From contig JAOZOH010000005.1 of assembly GCA_029933365.1 (NCBI GenBank), positions 1-46,560 on the forward strand: a DNA stretch of 46,560 nucleotides. The letters are read 5' to 3'. This DNA is from Desulfuromusa sp. Its GTDB lineage: Bacteria; Desulfobacterota; Desulfuromonadia; Desulfuromonadales; Geopsychrobacteraceae. Positions 17,360 through 26,346 of the stretch are shown here, piece after piece (the first letter of the stretch is position 1; each line of letters begins with the position of its first letter). The translations under genes and the position numbers were made by a program. The notes beneath the pieces were generated by a model that saw only the letters and a list, made by a program, of their open reading frames with translations, was not told the DNA's origin and searched no databases.

Positions 17360-18034
17360 ATGTCTTCGAAACAAAAATTACGCTTGGCGGTTCTGGCTTC
17401 GGGCGGCGGCACAAATCTACAGTCAATTATTGACCAATGCCAGCAGGGATTGCTGGATGCTGAGATCAAGCTGGTCGTCAGCAACAATCCTGGTACCGGA
17501 GCTCTTGAGCGAGCCGAACAAGCCGGAATAAAAAATATCTGCGTCAACCACCGCACGTTCAAGAGGCGGGAGGATTTCGACCAGGCTGTCGTTGCGGCTC
17601 TAAAAGAGGCCGAAACGGAGTTAGTAGTTCTGGCCGGTTTTATGCGGATTATTTCTGCGGTTTTCCTGCAAGCTTTCCCACAGCGGATCATCAACATTCA
17701 TCCTGCATTATTACCCTCTTTTCCGGGATTACACGTCCAGCAAAAAGCCCTTGACTACGGTGCAAAATTCTCCGGCTGTACTGTTCATTTTGTTGATGGT
17801 GGAGTCGACACCGGTCCGATTATTGTCCAGGCGGTTGTCCCTGTATTTGCTGATGACACTGAAGAGACCCTTGCCGCTCGCATCCTGGAGCAGGAACATA
17901 AAATCTACCCCCAGGCTATCCAGTGGTTTGCCGAAGGACGGGTAAAAACAACCAAGCGGCAGGTACAAATTTTAAACTGTAAGAATGTGGAAAAGGCTCT
18001 GATTAACCCTCCCATATACCAAGAGGAAGAATAG
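17360..18034 (+). CDS. purN: Phosphoribosylglycinamide formyltransferase (PurN)
   Basis: PurN transfers a formyl group from 10-formyl-THF to GAR. The 224-residue protein has LAVLASGGGTNLQSII at the N-terminus, LAGFMRIIS (about 94-102), the active-site INIHPALLPSFPG and the HFVDGGVDTGPII loop with the catalytic Asp. The C-terminal about 20 residues (after KIYPQAIQWFAEGRV) extend slightly past the usual end. It follows purM by 32 bp and precedes DUF523 by 5 bp, so they are probably one operon. Confidence 0.96.
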   Translation: MSSKQKLRLAVLASGGGTNLQSIIDQCQQGLLDAEIKLVVSNNPGTGALERAEQAGIKNICVNHRTFKRREDFDQAVVAALKEAETELVVLAGFMRIISAVFLQAFPQRIINIHPALLPSFPGLHVQQKALDYGAKFSGCTVHFVDGGVDTGPIIVQAVVPVFADDTEETLAARILEQEHKIYPQAIQWFAEGRVKTTKRQVQILNCKNVEKALINPPIYQEEE

Positions 18035-18039
18035 TTGCT

Positions 18040-18501
18040 ATGCGACCCATACTTGTCAGCAGCTGCCTCCTTGGGTTGAAAACACGCTACGATGGAACCG
18101 ATAACTATTGCCAGGCTGTGATCAATTATATTGAGACCAATCAGCTCACCCCGATCCCTGTTTGCCCAGAGCAATTAGCGGGGCTAACAACCCCTCGTCC
18201 AAAATGCTGGTTCAGCTGTGGCGATGGGCTGACTGCTCTTTCCGGGCAAGGCAAACTCTGTGATGAAGAGAACCGTGATGTCACTGATATTTTCATCCAT
18301 GGCGCAGAAGAATGCCTTAAAATCGCCCAATTAACACATTGCAAACAGGCTATTTTACAGCAACGGAGCCCTTCTTGTGGGTCGAATAATATTTATTTGA
18401 ATGAAAAGTTGGTTGATGGGGTTGGTGTGACCACCGCATTACTAAGAGAAAAAGGTGTTAAGGTCTTCAGTAATGACAATTTACCACCGCAAAAAACCTG
18501 A
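18040..18501 (+). CDS. DUF523 family protein
   Basis: A 153-residue protein of the DUF523 family. Family marks are the start PILVSSCLLGLKTRYDG, PVCPEQLAGLTTPRP and QRSPSCG, with conserved cysteines that suggest a metal or cluster site. Function is not established. It is 5 bp downstream of purN and so likely translated from the same mRNA, though no purine-related role can be deduced from its sequence. Confidence 0.88.
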   Translation: MRPILVSSCLLGLKTRYDGTDNYCQAVINYIETNQLTPIPVCPEQLAGLTTPRPKCWFSCGDGLTALSGQGKLCDEENRDVTDIFIHGAEECLKIAQLTHCKQAILQQRSPSCGSNNIYLNEKLVDGVGVTTALLREKGVKVFSNDNLPPQKT

Positions 18502-18507
18502 AATCAT

Positions 18508-18536
18508 TTGCATCTGAAAACCAGATATGCTAGTAA
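18508..18536 (+). promoter_or_regulatory. Candidate promoter for rpmB
   Basis: TTGCAT (18508-18513), a 17-bp spacer and TAGTAA (18531-18536) lie in the 68-bp gap before rpmB, whose start is preceded by a strong AGGAGG site. Box matches are moderate. Confidence 0.4.
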
Positions 18537-18569
18537 TGCGCGTTCGAAACTTTCAGGAGGATTGATAAG

Positions 18570-18761
18570 ATGTCTAAGCAATGTGAAATCTGTGGGAAAA
18601 AACCTGTAACCGGAAATAATGTCAGCCACGCACACAATAAAACCCGGACTGTGTGGAATCCGAACTTACAAAAAATGCGGGCCGTAGTTGACGGTTCGGT
18701 CAAGACGATAAAAGTCTGTACCCGTTGTATCCGTTCCGGTAAGGTACAAAAAGTCGTTTAA
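18570..18761 (+). CDS. rpmB: 50S ribosomal protein L28
   Basis: L28 is a small large-subunit protein. The 63 residues begin [25 protein letters not shown] and end with [10 protein letters not shown]. Two CxxC pairs (CEIC and CTRC) show the zinc-binding form of L28; many bacteria also keep a zinc-free version used in zinc limitation. It has its own ribosome binding site (AGGAGG) and is followed by a strong terminator. Confidence 0.96.
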   Translation: MSKQCEICGKKPVTGNNVSHAHNKTRTVWNPNLQKMRAVVDGSVKTIKVCTRCIRSGKVQKVV

Positions 18762-18788
18762 ATTACACGGACATAAGAATTCAAACTG

Positions 18789-18819
18789 AAAGGGATAGTT
18801 ATTTAAACTATCCCTTTTT
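18789..18819. terminator. Bidirectional terminator between rpmB and ridA
   Basis: A perfect 12-bp stem AAAGGGATAGTT (18789-18800) pairs with 18806-18817 around a 5-nt loop and is followed by T on the plus strand. The convergent ridA gene ends at 18842, so it can serve both strands, though the T-run is better for rpmB. Confidence 0.85.
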
Positions 18820-18841
18820 CACGTTATAAATTGATCCCCGA

Positions 18842-19225
18842 TTAGCCCAGATATACAACAGCGTCAATCTCAACCAATGCTGCCTTGGGTAAAGCTGCCA
18901 CCTGCACGGTGGCTCTTGCCGGAGGAATCTCTCCGCAATAACCAGCATAAATTTCATTAACAACAGCAAAATCACCCAGATCGGCCAGATAAATTGTTGT
19001 TTTGACAACAGAGTTAAAATCAACTCCAGCGCCATACAGAACCTGCTGTAGATTTTCTAATGATTGGGTCGTCTGTTCCTTGATACCACCTACAACCAGC
19101 TCTCCGGTTCCAGGGACTAATGGAACCTGACCGGAACAGTAGATGAAATCACCAGCTTTTATCGCCTGTGAATAAGGGCCAATCGCTGCCGGGGCCTTTG
19201 TTGTTGCAATTTCAGTTAACGCCAT
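18842..19225 (-). CDS. ridA: RidA family enamine/imine deaminase
   Basis: RidA hydrolyses reactive enamines and imines such as 2-aminoacrylate released by PLP enzymes. The 127-residue protein has the family pattern: APAAIGPYSQAI, FIYCSGQVPLVPGTGE, TTIYLADLGDFAVVNEIY, and the catalytic arginine in PPARATVQVAALPKAALVEID. Length and motifs are normal. It follows rel by 49 bp with a GAAGGAG site before the ATG, a gene order commonly seen near rel in this group. Confidence 0.95.
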   Translation of the reverse strand: MALTEIATTKAPAAIGPYSQAIKAGDFIYCSGQVPLVPGTGELVVGGIKEQTTQSLENLQQVLYGAGVDFNSVVKTTIYLADLGDFAVVNEIYAGYCGEIPPARATVQVAALPKAALVEIDAVVYLG

Positions 19226-19274
19226 AATAGTATCTCCTTCATATTATTGTTTACAATTCTACACAGTAAATCCT

Positions 19275-21431
19275 TCAATTTTTAATCCGCTCAACCCTGA
19301 TCACACCTTTAACTTTCTTTATTTCTCGAATCACACGATTCAGATGTTCAAGATTCTCAACATCGATTTCAAATAGATTCGTCCCTTTCCTGTCTCCACG
19401 CGCATGAACACTGGCACTGCAGATATTTGCATCAGCATTGGCAATCGCCCCAGAAATACCCACAAGCATCCCTTTTAGATCGGAACAAATCACCTGTATT
19501 TTTACCGGTCGCGTCGTCTTACGCTGCATATCCCATTCAATATCTACTCTGCGCTCCGGCTCACTGGCGAGAACTTGAGGACAATTCTTGGCGTGAACAG
19601 TCAAACCACGCCCGCGGGTAATAAACCCGGTGACCGGTTCTCCAGGGAGAGGGTTACAACAATTGGCAAAACGGACCATCACATTATCGATACCACCAAT
19701 TAAAATAGAACTTTGTGACTTGCGTCGGGAGAACTTTCCAAGCACCTTGCCCAGTGTCCCAGGCTTCTCGGCCTGTTGTTTGAATGCCCCCTTCGGTAGT
19801 GTTTGAGAAACCATCTGCCCGGCAGAAAGTTTTCCATAACCAATTGCGGCAAAAATATCTTCAGCTGACTTAAAGCCCAACTCGCAAACTGCCTGTGAAA
19901 AGCTCTCCAGCGCCATAGCTCTTTTCATGCTGTATTGATGTTTCCGTAGTTCTTTTTCAAACAGTTCTCGACCTATCTCAATACTTCTATCGCGCTGTTC
20001 CGTCTTAACCCAGTGCCGAATTTTATTTCGCGCCTTAGGTGTTTTTACAAATGAGAGCCAATCTTTACTTGGGGTCTGATGCGCTGAGGTCAATACCTCC
20101 ACAATGTCGCCATTTTTAAGCACAGTCTTTAAGGGAGAAAGCTTGCCATTGATACGCGCACCAACACATTGTTGACCGACATCGGTATGTACAGCATAGG
20201 CGAAATCGATGGGGCAGGACCCTTGCGGCAATTCCTTCACATCACCATTGGGCGTAAAAACGTAAACTTCCTCGGGGAAAAGATCAATAAAAGAGGTATC
20301 TGATGCACTCCATTCGGTACTGACATCGCGCTGCCATTCCAGAACCTGACGGAGCCAGTTGAAGCGCTGATCGTCCCGACCGGTCACAGCAACAGCACCA
20401 CCTTCTTTATATTTCCAGTGAGCAGCAATACCCTCCTCGGCAATTCGATGCATTTCACGAGTGCGGATTTGGATCTCCATGCGCTCGGCAAACGGGCCAA
20501 TCACTGTTGTGTGCAAAGATTGGTACATATTTGTTTTTGGCATGGCGATGTAGTCTTTAAATCGGCCCGGAATTGGTTTCCAGGTAGCGTGAACCAAACC
20601 TAAAACCTCATAACACTCCCGTACAGAATCAACCAGGATCCGGAATGCTGTCAGGTCATAAATCTGATCAAGACCAACACCGGTCCGTTCCATCTTGCGG
20701 TAAACTGAGTAAAAATGTTTAAACCGTCCGCTTACTTCACCCTGAACGCCATTTTGCTCCAACAGTTTACAAATTTCCTCACGGACATTCTCGACATATT
20801 CAACACGTTCCTCTTTATGTGCGGTGATCCGCTGAGCCAGCGCTGCATATTTTTCAGGTTCAAGAACCTTTAAAGCTAAATCCTCCAATTCACCTTTAAG
20901 CCAACTGATTCCTAAACGATTAGCAAGGGGCGCATAGATCTCTAAAGTTTCTCGGGAGTAGGCAACCTGTTCCAACTCCTTGCGATAATCAATATTTCGC
21001 ATATCACTCAAGCGATCGGCCAGGTAAACCAGAATCACCCGTAAATCACGCGCCATCGCCACAAACATTTTACGAAAACTCTCAACTTGCTGCTGATTAC
21101 TTTGGCGATATGGAATGCTGCTGATTTTTTTCCCGGCTTCGATTAAGTTGAGAATTTCCTCACCAAACTCAGCGGACAATTCATCCCTGGTTACCCGTCC
21201 CGACGTTAAAGTATCGTGCAGGATACCGACAACCAATGTAGTTTCATCAACTTTCAAGCGAGCAAGAATGGAAGCAACTTCAAGGGAGTGTTGAAGATAA
21301 TCGAGGCCTTCGGGAGCTTTCTGGCCATGGTGAGCACGAAGACAAAAATCACGGGCACGGATCAGAAGGTCCCGATCCGCCTGAGAGTCATAACCCTGCA
21401 GTTGCTCAATAATATCTTCTATTGTGATCAT
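19275..21431 (-). CDS. rel: RelA/SpoT family (p)ppGpp synthetase, HD site degenerate
   Basis: A long RSH protein with HD, synthetase, TGS, zinc-finger-like and ACT domains in order. The synthetase has GRFKHFYSVYRKM, YDLTAFRILV and RFKDYIAMPKTNMYQSLHTT, so it looks active; RFKD is the basic motif usual in bifunctional enzymes. In the HD domain the first His (HSLEVA) and HD pair (LHDT) remain. However, the HDxxED motif reads HDTLTS and the later LADRLHNMR motif reads LADRLSDMR, so hydrolase activity is probably lost. The start is unclear: ATG at 21431 (718 residues, begins like family members) is given, but a TTG at 21485 is possible. It lies downstream of gmk-rpoZ. Confidence 0.92.
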   Translation of the reverse strand: MITIEDIIEQLQGYDSQADRDLLIRARDFCLRAHHGQKAPEGLDYLQHSLEVASILARLKVDETTLVVGILHDTLTSGRVTRDELSAEFGEEILNLIEAGKKISSIPYRQSNQQQVESFRKMFVAMARDLRVILVYLADRLSDMRNIDYRKELEQVAYSRETLEIYAPLANRLGISWLKGELEDLALKVLEPEKYAALAQRITAHKEERVEYVENVREEICKLLEQNGVQGEVSGRFKHFYSVYRKMERTGVGLDQIYDLTAFRILVDSVRECYEVLGLVHATWKPIPGRFKDYIAMPKTNMYQSLHTTVIGPFAERMEIQIRTREMHRIAEEGIAAHWKYKEGGAVAVTGRDDQRFNWLRQVLEWQRDVSTEWSASDTSFIDLFPEEVYVFTPNGDVKELPQGSCPIDFAYAVHTDVGQQCVGARINGKLSPLKTVLKNGDIVEVLTSAHQTPSKDWLSFVKTPKARNKIRHWVKTEQRDRSIEIGRELFEKELRKHQYSMKRAMALESFSQAVCELGFKSAEDIFAAIGYGKLSAGQMVSQTLPKGAFKQQAEKPGTLGKVLGKFSRRKSQSSILIGGIDNVMVRFANCCNPLPGEPVTGFITRGRGLTVHAKNCPQVLASEPERRVDIEWDMQRKTTRPVKIQVICSDLKGMLVGISGAIANADANICSASVHARGDRKGTNLFEIDVENLEHLNRVIREIKKVKGVIRVERIKN

Positions 21432-21530
21432 AGATGTGTCCGGAAGGAGGATATCCAACCCAACGAGCAGATAGGTCTTACGCAAAAACCATCTTTCCCC
21501 TACTGTCCAATAAGAGAAAGATGGGAATCA

Positions 21531-21737
21531 TTAGCTTTTTTTAGTGGGTATTACAAACTCAATACGGTTTGCAGCAATTTCACGCAAAGCAACAACAATT
21601 TTCTTGTTCCCAGACTTATTTTCAATTAATGGTTCTGCCCCTTTATATAATTGTTTGGCGCGCTTTGCAGCGACCATTGCCAACAAAAAACGATTGGGGA
21701 TTACGTCAAGACAATCTTCTACGGTTACACGTGCCAT
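21531..21737 (-). CDS. rpoZ: RNA polymerase omega subunit
   Basis: Omega helps fold and hold the beta-prime subunit and forms part of a ppGpp site in proteobacteria. The 68 residues start [30 protein letters not shown], the family signature, and end with a short [13 protein letters not shown] helix. It begins directly after the gmk stop with AGGGAG before its ATG. Rel follows, so the enzyme that makes the alarmone and a subunit of its target share a transcript. Confidence 0.96.
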   Translation of the reverse strand: MARVTVEDCLDVIPNRFLLAMVAAKRAKQLYKGAEPLIENKSGNKKIVVALREIAANRIEFVIPTKKS

Positions 21738-22385
21738 CTATTTATCTCCCTTTGTAGTGAATTTATCCAAAAGATGCGCTGCTCGGAAACTACGACACCT
21801 TTCTGCAGTAACAATTGCTATTATTCTATCTCTAGCAGATATTATATCATCATTGACAACTAAATAATCATACCAATGGGCTTGCAAAATTTCCTGTTCT
21901 GCATTTTTCAAGCGCCGCTGGATAACATTTTCGTCATCAGTCCCACGATCACGTAGACGTTTTTCCAATTCAATATAATCAGGAGGAAGAATGAAAATAA
22001 ACACTCCCTGCTGATAATTTTTTTTGAGTTGTGCAGCCCCCTGGCAATCGATATCCAGCAGCAAGTCAATTCCCTTCCCTGCTGCATCTTGCAATGTTTC
22101 CAGCGAAGTTCCATACAAATTACCATGAACTTCAGCCCATTCCACCAATTGTTGCTGCTTTATCTTGTTCTGGAAAGCCTCCGGATTGATGAAATGATAA
22201 TCCAAACCATCTTGCTCTCCATCCCGTTTCTGCCGAGTTGTAAACGATATAGATTGACTTAAATCAGGTAAACTGTCAATCAATTCTCGACAAAGAGAGG
22301 TTTTTCCTGCACCAGAGGGTGCTGACAAAACAAATAGAATTCCCTCTTTTTGCTTGAAATTATTCAATATTTTGTACCTGCTCAC
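21738..22385 (-). CDS. gmk: Guanylate kinase
   Basis: Gmk phosphorylates GMP to GDP. The 215-residue protein has the P-loop APSGAGKTS, the GMP-binding SISFTTRQKRDGEQDGLDYHFI (in two adjacent parts) and the lid RLRDRGTDDENVIQRRL. The GTG start at 22385 overlaps the yicC end by 26 bp. A TTG at 22367 would leave only 8 bp of overlap and is also possible, since neither has a strong ribosome binding site. The order yicC-gmk-rpoZ-rel is a common arrangement. Confidence 0.95.
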   Translation of the reverse strand: MSRYKILNNFKQKEGILFVLSAPSGAGKTSLCRELIDSLPDLSQSISFTTRQKRDGEQDGLDYHFINPEAFQNKIKQQQLVEWAEVHGNLYGTSLETLQDAAGKGIDLLLDIDCQGAAQLKKNYQQGVFIFILPPDYIELEKRLRDRGTDDENVIQRRLKNAEQEILQAHWYDYLVVNDDIISARDRIIAIVTAERCRSFRAAHLLDKFTTKGDK

Positions 22386-23235
22386 GGATTTTTTCCAACT
22401 CAGCTTTGAGTGTCACCACATGTCGAGTCAGGGTTGCATCGTTAGATTTTGAACCCATTGTATTAGTTTCACGATTCAGTTCCTGAACCAGAAAATCAAG
22501 CTGCCGGCCAATCGGCTCTTGCTGTTGTAACAGATCTTGAAACTGACTGAGATGACTATTGAACCGAGTAATCTCTTCACTTATATCACAACGATCTGCA
22601 AAAATGGCTATTTCTTGAGCAACCCGTTGCGGGTCACCACCATTTTCCTGCAATCGTGCCAGTCTATCCCGTAACTTCTGCTGCCATTCAACGGGAACCA
22701 GAGCAGCCGATTGTTCGATCACCTCAACCGATTGAGACAATAAAGACAATCTTTCTTCTATATCAACTTGTGTCGCCGCCCCTTCTTTCTGACGCATCTC
22801 CTGAATGGAAGTTAGTGCCTTATTGATTGCCGAGGAAAGACATTTCCATAGATCATCCCGAGCAAACTTGACGTCTTCTAGAACCAGGACATCTTTTTGT
22901 CCGGCAAGAAATTCCAAACTGATTTCACCAGACAGGCCAGACACATCCTGCAAATCCTTAAAAGCCTCTATATATGCCTTGGCGACTTGCTGATCAACAA
23001 CCGGCTTATTTGTAAGCTGAGCTGTATGATCCTGAGTAATATATAAATCTATTTTCCCACGTTTTAATACCGCTAACACCAGCTTTTTAATATCACTCTC
23101 AAAGGATGCTAACATGCGGGGAGATTTAATATTTATATCACCATAACGATGATTAACCGCTTTAATTTCTACAGAAAAAGACAAACCATCATTCTGTGTC
23201 TGTCCACGACCGTAACCGGTCATACTTTTGATCAT
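22360..23235 (-). CDS. YicC family endoribonuclease-like protein
   Basis: A member of the YicC/YloC family, beginning IKSMTGYGRGQ and ending with the conserved GRQLDFLVQELNRETNTMGSKS (two adjacent parts), followed by KAELEKIREQVQNIE. E. coli YicC is reported to be an RNase; here this is inferred from family. The ATG at 23235 (291 residues) is chosen rather than a start at 23307, because the family begins with MIxSMTGYG and AGGAG lies about 11 nt upstream. It heads the yicC-gmk-rpoZ group. Confidence 0.92.
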   Translation of the reverse strand: MIKSMTGYGRGQTQNDGLSFSVEIKAVNHRYGDINIKSPRMLASFESDIKKLVLAVLKRGKIDLYITQDHTAQLTNKPVVDQQVAKAYIEAFKDLQDVSGLSGEISLEFLAGQKDVLVLEDVKFARDDLWKCLSSAINKALTSIQEMRQKEGAATQVDIEERLSLLSQSVEVIEQSAALVPVEWQQKLRDRLARLQENGGDPQRVAQEIAIFADRCDISEEITRFNSHLSQFQDLLQQQEPIGRQLDFLVQELNRETNTMGSKSNDATLTRHVVTLKAELEKIREQVQNIE

Positions 23236-23368
23236 AAATCGAAGACTCCTGATTTGAGTTATAAGTAGCCATTGTTTTAACGAAACGCTGAGCACAACAA
23301 AGCTCAATTGTCACAATAGCCAGGGGAATCTGTAAACTATTTCAGCACAGAAAATGGGGAAAAGATTT

Positions 23369-24208
23369 CTATGCTTCGCCCCAAAAGGTTAATTCCGGCT
23401 CTTCTTCCAGTAACTTATGCTTCTTGCATAACTGGAAGAAAAGTTGCAGCCCCTGCAAATGATCTTTTCCCAAACGGTAGTCAATTGTATTCCAATAATC
23501 GACAATCGTCGCACTATCCAACCCGACTCTATTGGCAACATCAGCCACAGCGGGATAGGGGTCATTGATTACTTGCTCACGTGAGGCCATTAGCTGCCCT
23601 CCTAAATCAGCCAAATTCTCAGAGAATTTAGCAAGAGCTCTACGGTCTATCATCCAGAGGGCAAAAACAAATGGTAACCCGGTTTTTTGCTGCCAGATTT
23701 CTCCGAGGTCAAAAATTTGCATTCCAGGGGGACACTGATGTGCAAGGGATAAAGCCCTGTCGCCAATAAGCAAAGCGGGTTTACTCTCGGCAATTAAAGT
23801 CTCGATGGGAATATCTGGAACCACATCTGTGACGTCTTGCATAGCGAAGAATTCACGAAAAATCACCCGTAAAAGATTGATCGATGTTGCCGACTCACCA
23901 GTTATAGCAATTTTCCGTCCGGATAATTCAGTTAAGTCAACTGGAGAAAAAAGGAGAACGCTTTTAACCTTGCCAACAGATGATATCGAATGATTTGGAA
24001 GCAACAGGTAATTTTGCCAATTACGAGCATATTCAAATGATGATGAGGGGCTAACATCCAGTTGACCACATTGCAACATCCAATTCAACTCAGAGGGGAC
24101 ACCAGTTATAAATTTGCCCTGAAAGCCATTTTTTTTAAGATGATAAAAAAATGGCACACAATTTAAATAGGGGATATATCCCATTGTTAATGCTGCTGGT
24201 GACTCCAT
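23369..24208 (-). CDS. mqnA: Chorismate dehydratase MqnA (futalosine pathway)
   Basis: MqnA dehydrates chorismate to 3-enolpyruvylbenzoate, the first step of the futalosine route to menaquinone. The 279-residue protein shows MGYIPYLNCVPFF, PSELNWMLQCGQLDVSPSSSFEYA (two adjacent parts), SGRKIAITGESATSINLL and ALLIGDRAL, all family marks of this periplasmic-binding-protein-like enzyme. There is no signal peptide, as expected for a cytosolic enzyme. It stands alone between yicC and accC; a palindromic repeat lies upstream. It implies menaquinone-based respiration by this pathway. Confidence 0.93.
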   Translation of the reverse strand: MESPAALTMGYIPYLNCVPFFYHLKKNGFQGKFITGVPSELNWMLQCGQLDVSPSSSFEYARNWQNYLLLPNHSISSVGKVKSVLLFSPVDLTELSGRKIAITGESATSINLLRVIFREFFAMQDVTDVVPDIPIETLIAESKPALLIGDRALSLAHQCPPGMQIFDLGEIWQQKTGLPFVFALWMIDRRALAKFSENLADLGGQLMASREQVINDPYPAVADVANRVGLDSATIVDYWNTIDYRLGKDHLQGLQLFFQLCKKHKLLEEEPELTFWGEA

Positions 24209-24271
24209 AATTCATAAGTCCATCAACTAACAACAGGCAGGAAGCTATCCCGCCTGTCACTCAAATTCTAT

Positions 24272-24432
24272 CTAGCTGGAGGCTGTTGACCTTTACAAGA
24301 ATCTACTGCGCAATCGCCTGACCGGTTCATATTTCCGCATATTTTCGACAAAAGCGGTGCTATTCGCTCTCAAATCTGCGGAAATCTGCCCTCGAACAGT
24401 CAATTTCTCGCTACGATTCGCAAAAGCCGACA
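24272..24432. repeat. Imperfect palindromic repeat C
   Basis: The mqnA-accC gap holds a structured non-coding stretch. Its ends, GGAGGCTGTTGACCTTT and, inverted from the right, GGAGCCTGTCGGCTTTT, match at 13 of 17 positions. Inside, ATTTCCGCA and TGCGGAAAT form another inverted pair. It resembles repeats A and B in size and build but not in sequence, and no clean flanking duplication is evident. Single copy in this window. Confidence 0.55.
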
Positions 24433-24447
24433 GGCTCCTAGAGTTGG

Positions 24448-25785
24448 TTAAACCTTAATTCTCTCCAAAAAATTTGTGTCAAAATTCCCATCGTTGAATT
24501 CTTTATTCACCATCATTTTCTGATGAAATGGGATCGATGTTTTGATTCCCTCAATAATATATTCATCAAGAGCGCAGAGCATCCGCTGTATTGCTTCTTC
24601 GCGGGTTTCTGCATGGACAATCAATTTTCCTATCATCGAATCATAATGAGGCAGAACAGTGTACTGATCGTACATCGCACTTTCTACCCGTACTCCCATC
24701 CCTCCCGGGGTGTGATATCCAGTAATTTTTCCAGGAAAAGGGGTAAATTTTTCAGGATCTTCTGCATTGATCCGACATTCAATGGCATGTCCGCTGATTT
24801 TAATATCTTCTTGTTTGTAACGCAACGGTAGACCCGCAGCGGAATTGATCTGTTCTTTAACAATATCCACACCCGTCACCATCTCAGTGACTGGATGCTC
24901 AACCTGTACCCGGGTGTTCATTTCCATAAAATAGAAACTGCCATCAGTATCAAGTAAATACTCCACGGTTCCTACACTGGAATAATTAACAGCTTTAGCA
25001 GCATCTACAGCGCAGGATCCCATTTTTTCACGCAGCTCCGGAGTTAAAACTGGACAAGGAGCCTCTTCAATCAATTTTTGATGACGACGCTGAATGGAAC
25101 AGTCCCGTTCTCCTAAATGGATAACGTTGCCGTGTTTATCCCCCAAAATCTGAATTTCTACGTGGCGGGGATGTTCACAAAACTTTTCAATATAGACATC
25201 TGCCTTACCAAATCCCGCCTGAGCCTCGGTCCGAGCCGTTGCCAAAGCGTTACCTAATGAGGCTGGAGAGTGAACTATTTTCATTCCTCGGCCACCGCCT
25301 CCGGCAGAAGCCTTGATAATGACCGGATAACCAATTTCATCAGCAATCCGCTGTGCCTCTTCTACTGTTTCTATACTCTCATTTGTTCCCGGCAGAATGG
25401 GAACACCCGCAGCAGTTACAGTCTGACGGGCACTGATTTTATCACCCATCCGTCGCATATTATCCGCCGTTGGACCAATAAAAGTGATCCCACACTGTTC
25501 ACAGATCTCTGCAAATTCAGCATTTTCAGAGAGAAAACCATACCCGGGGTGAATAGCGTCAGCATCGGCGATTTCAGCGGCACTGATAATCGCCTTCATA
25601 TTGAGATAACTATTGGCACTAGCTGCAGAACCAATACAGATACTTTCATCTGCCAAACTGACATGCAGAGCGTCATGATCTACATCTGAATGGACAGCAA
25701 CAGTCTTAATCTCCATTTCTTTACAGGCACGGATAATCCGCAAGGCAATTTCACCACGGTTTGCTATAAGTATTTTATGGAACAT
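24448..25785 (-). CDS. accC: Acetyl-CoA carboxylase, biotin carboxylase subunit
   Basis: AccC carboxylates biotin on AccB using ATP and bicarbonate, the first half of malonyl-CoA synthesis. The 445-residue protein has the usual length and motifs: [19 protein letters not shown] at the start, [14 protein letters not shown], the ATP-grasp loop [28 protein letters not shown] with catalytic residues, and [11 protein letters not shown] near the end. It follows accB by about 80 bp, the standard accB-accC order. Confidence 0.97.
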   Translation of the reverse strand: MFHKILIANRGEIALRIIRACKEMEIKTVAVHSDVDHDALHVSLADESICIGSAASANSYLNMKAIISAAEIADADAIHPGYGFLSENAEFAEICEQCGITFIGPTADNMRRMGDKISARQTVTAAGVPILPGTNESIETVEEAQRIADEIGYPVIIKASAGGGGRGMKIVHSPASLGNALATARTEAQAGFGKADVYIEKFCEHPRHVEIQILGDKHGNVIHLGERDCSIQRRHQKLIEEAPCPVLTPELREKMGSCAVDAAKAVNYSSVGTVEYLLDTDGSFYFMEMNTRVQVEHPVTEMVTGVDIVKEQINSAAGLPLRYKQEDIKISGHAIECRINAEDPEKFTPFPGKITGYHTPGGMGVRVESAMYDQYTVLPHYDSMIGKLIVHAETREEAIQRMLCALDEYIIEGIKTSIPFHQKMMVNKEFNDGNFDTNFLERIKV

Positions 25786-25864
25786 CTTTTTTTGACTCCT
25801 GAATTGATTACACTCGCAAAAATCACAAGATGGGTCATTGTCAGCCCTTCAATTCTCTGCTAGA

Positions 25865-26326
25865 TCAAAGTCGCTCAACAAGGAAAAGTGTTTCACCAAA
25901 CTCAACGGGAGTCGCATCATCTTTGACGATCTCAATAATCTTGCATTTAAATTCTGCCTCAATTTCATTAAATAATTTCATTGCTTCAACCAGACAGAGA
26001 GTTTGACCCACCTCAACAATATCTCCGACTTTAACGAAAGGGGCAGCCTCAGGTGAAGGTTTACGGTAGACGGTACCAACCATTGGGGACGGAACGGCAT
26101 CGTACTTATCATCGGCGGCAGAAGTCGTTATAGCCGGCGCTGCTGCAGCAACCGGAGAAGCTGGCATCGCAGAAGCCACTGGCGCAACAGGGGCGGCAAC
26201 CTGCACAAACTCTTTTTCTGTCCCCCGCTTGATGTGAATTTTCCCTTCCAGATTTTCCATCTTAAATTCAGTAATATCAGTATCCGTCACTAGTTTGATG
26301 AGACTTTTCAGATCTTTTAATTCCAT
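25865..26326 (-). CDS. accB: Biotin carboxyl carrier protein of acetyl-CoA carboxylase
   Basis: AccB carries the biotin that shuttles CO2 from AccC to the transferase. The 153-residue protein has a short N-terminal helix-rich domain (MELKDLKSLIKLVTDTDITEF), a flexible Ala/Pro-rich linker (about 43-70) and the C-terminal biotinyl domain. The biotinylated lysine is in VEAMKLFNEIEAE. It follows pepP by 20 bp, with a TCAGGAGG-like site before the ATG. An efp gene often lies between pepP and accB in related genomes but is absent here. Confidence 0.97.
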   Translation of the reverse strand: MELKDLKSLIKLVTDTDITEFKMENLEGKIHIKRGTEKEFVQVAAPVAPVASAMPASPVAAAAPAITTSAADDKYDAVPSPMVGTVYRKPSPEAAPFVKVGDIVEVGQTLCLVEAMKLFNEIEAEFKCKIIEIVKDDATPVEFGETLFLVERL

Positions 26327-26346
26327 TTTTTCCTCCTGAAAAACTT

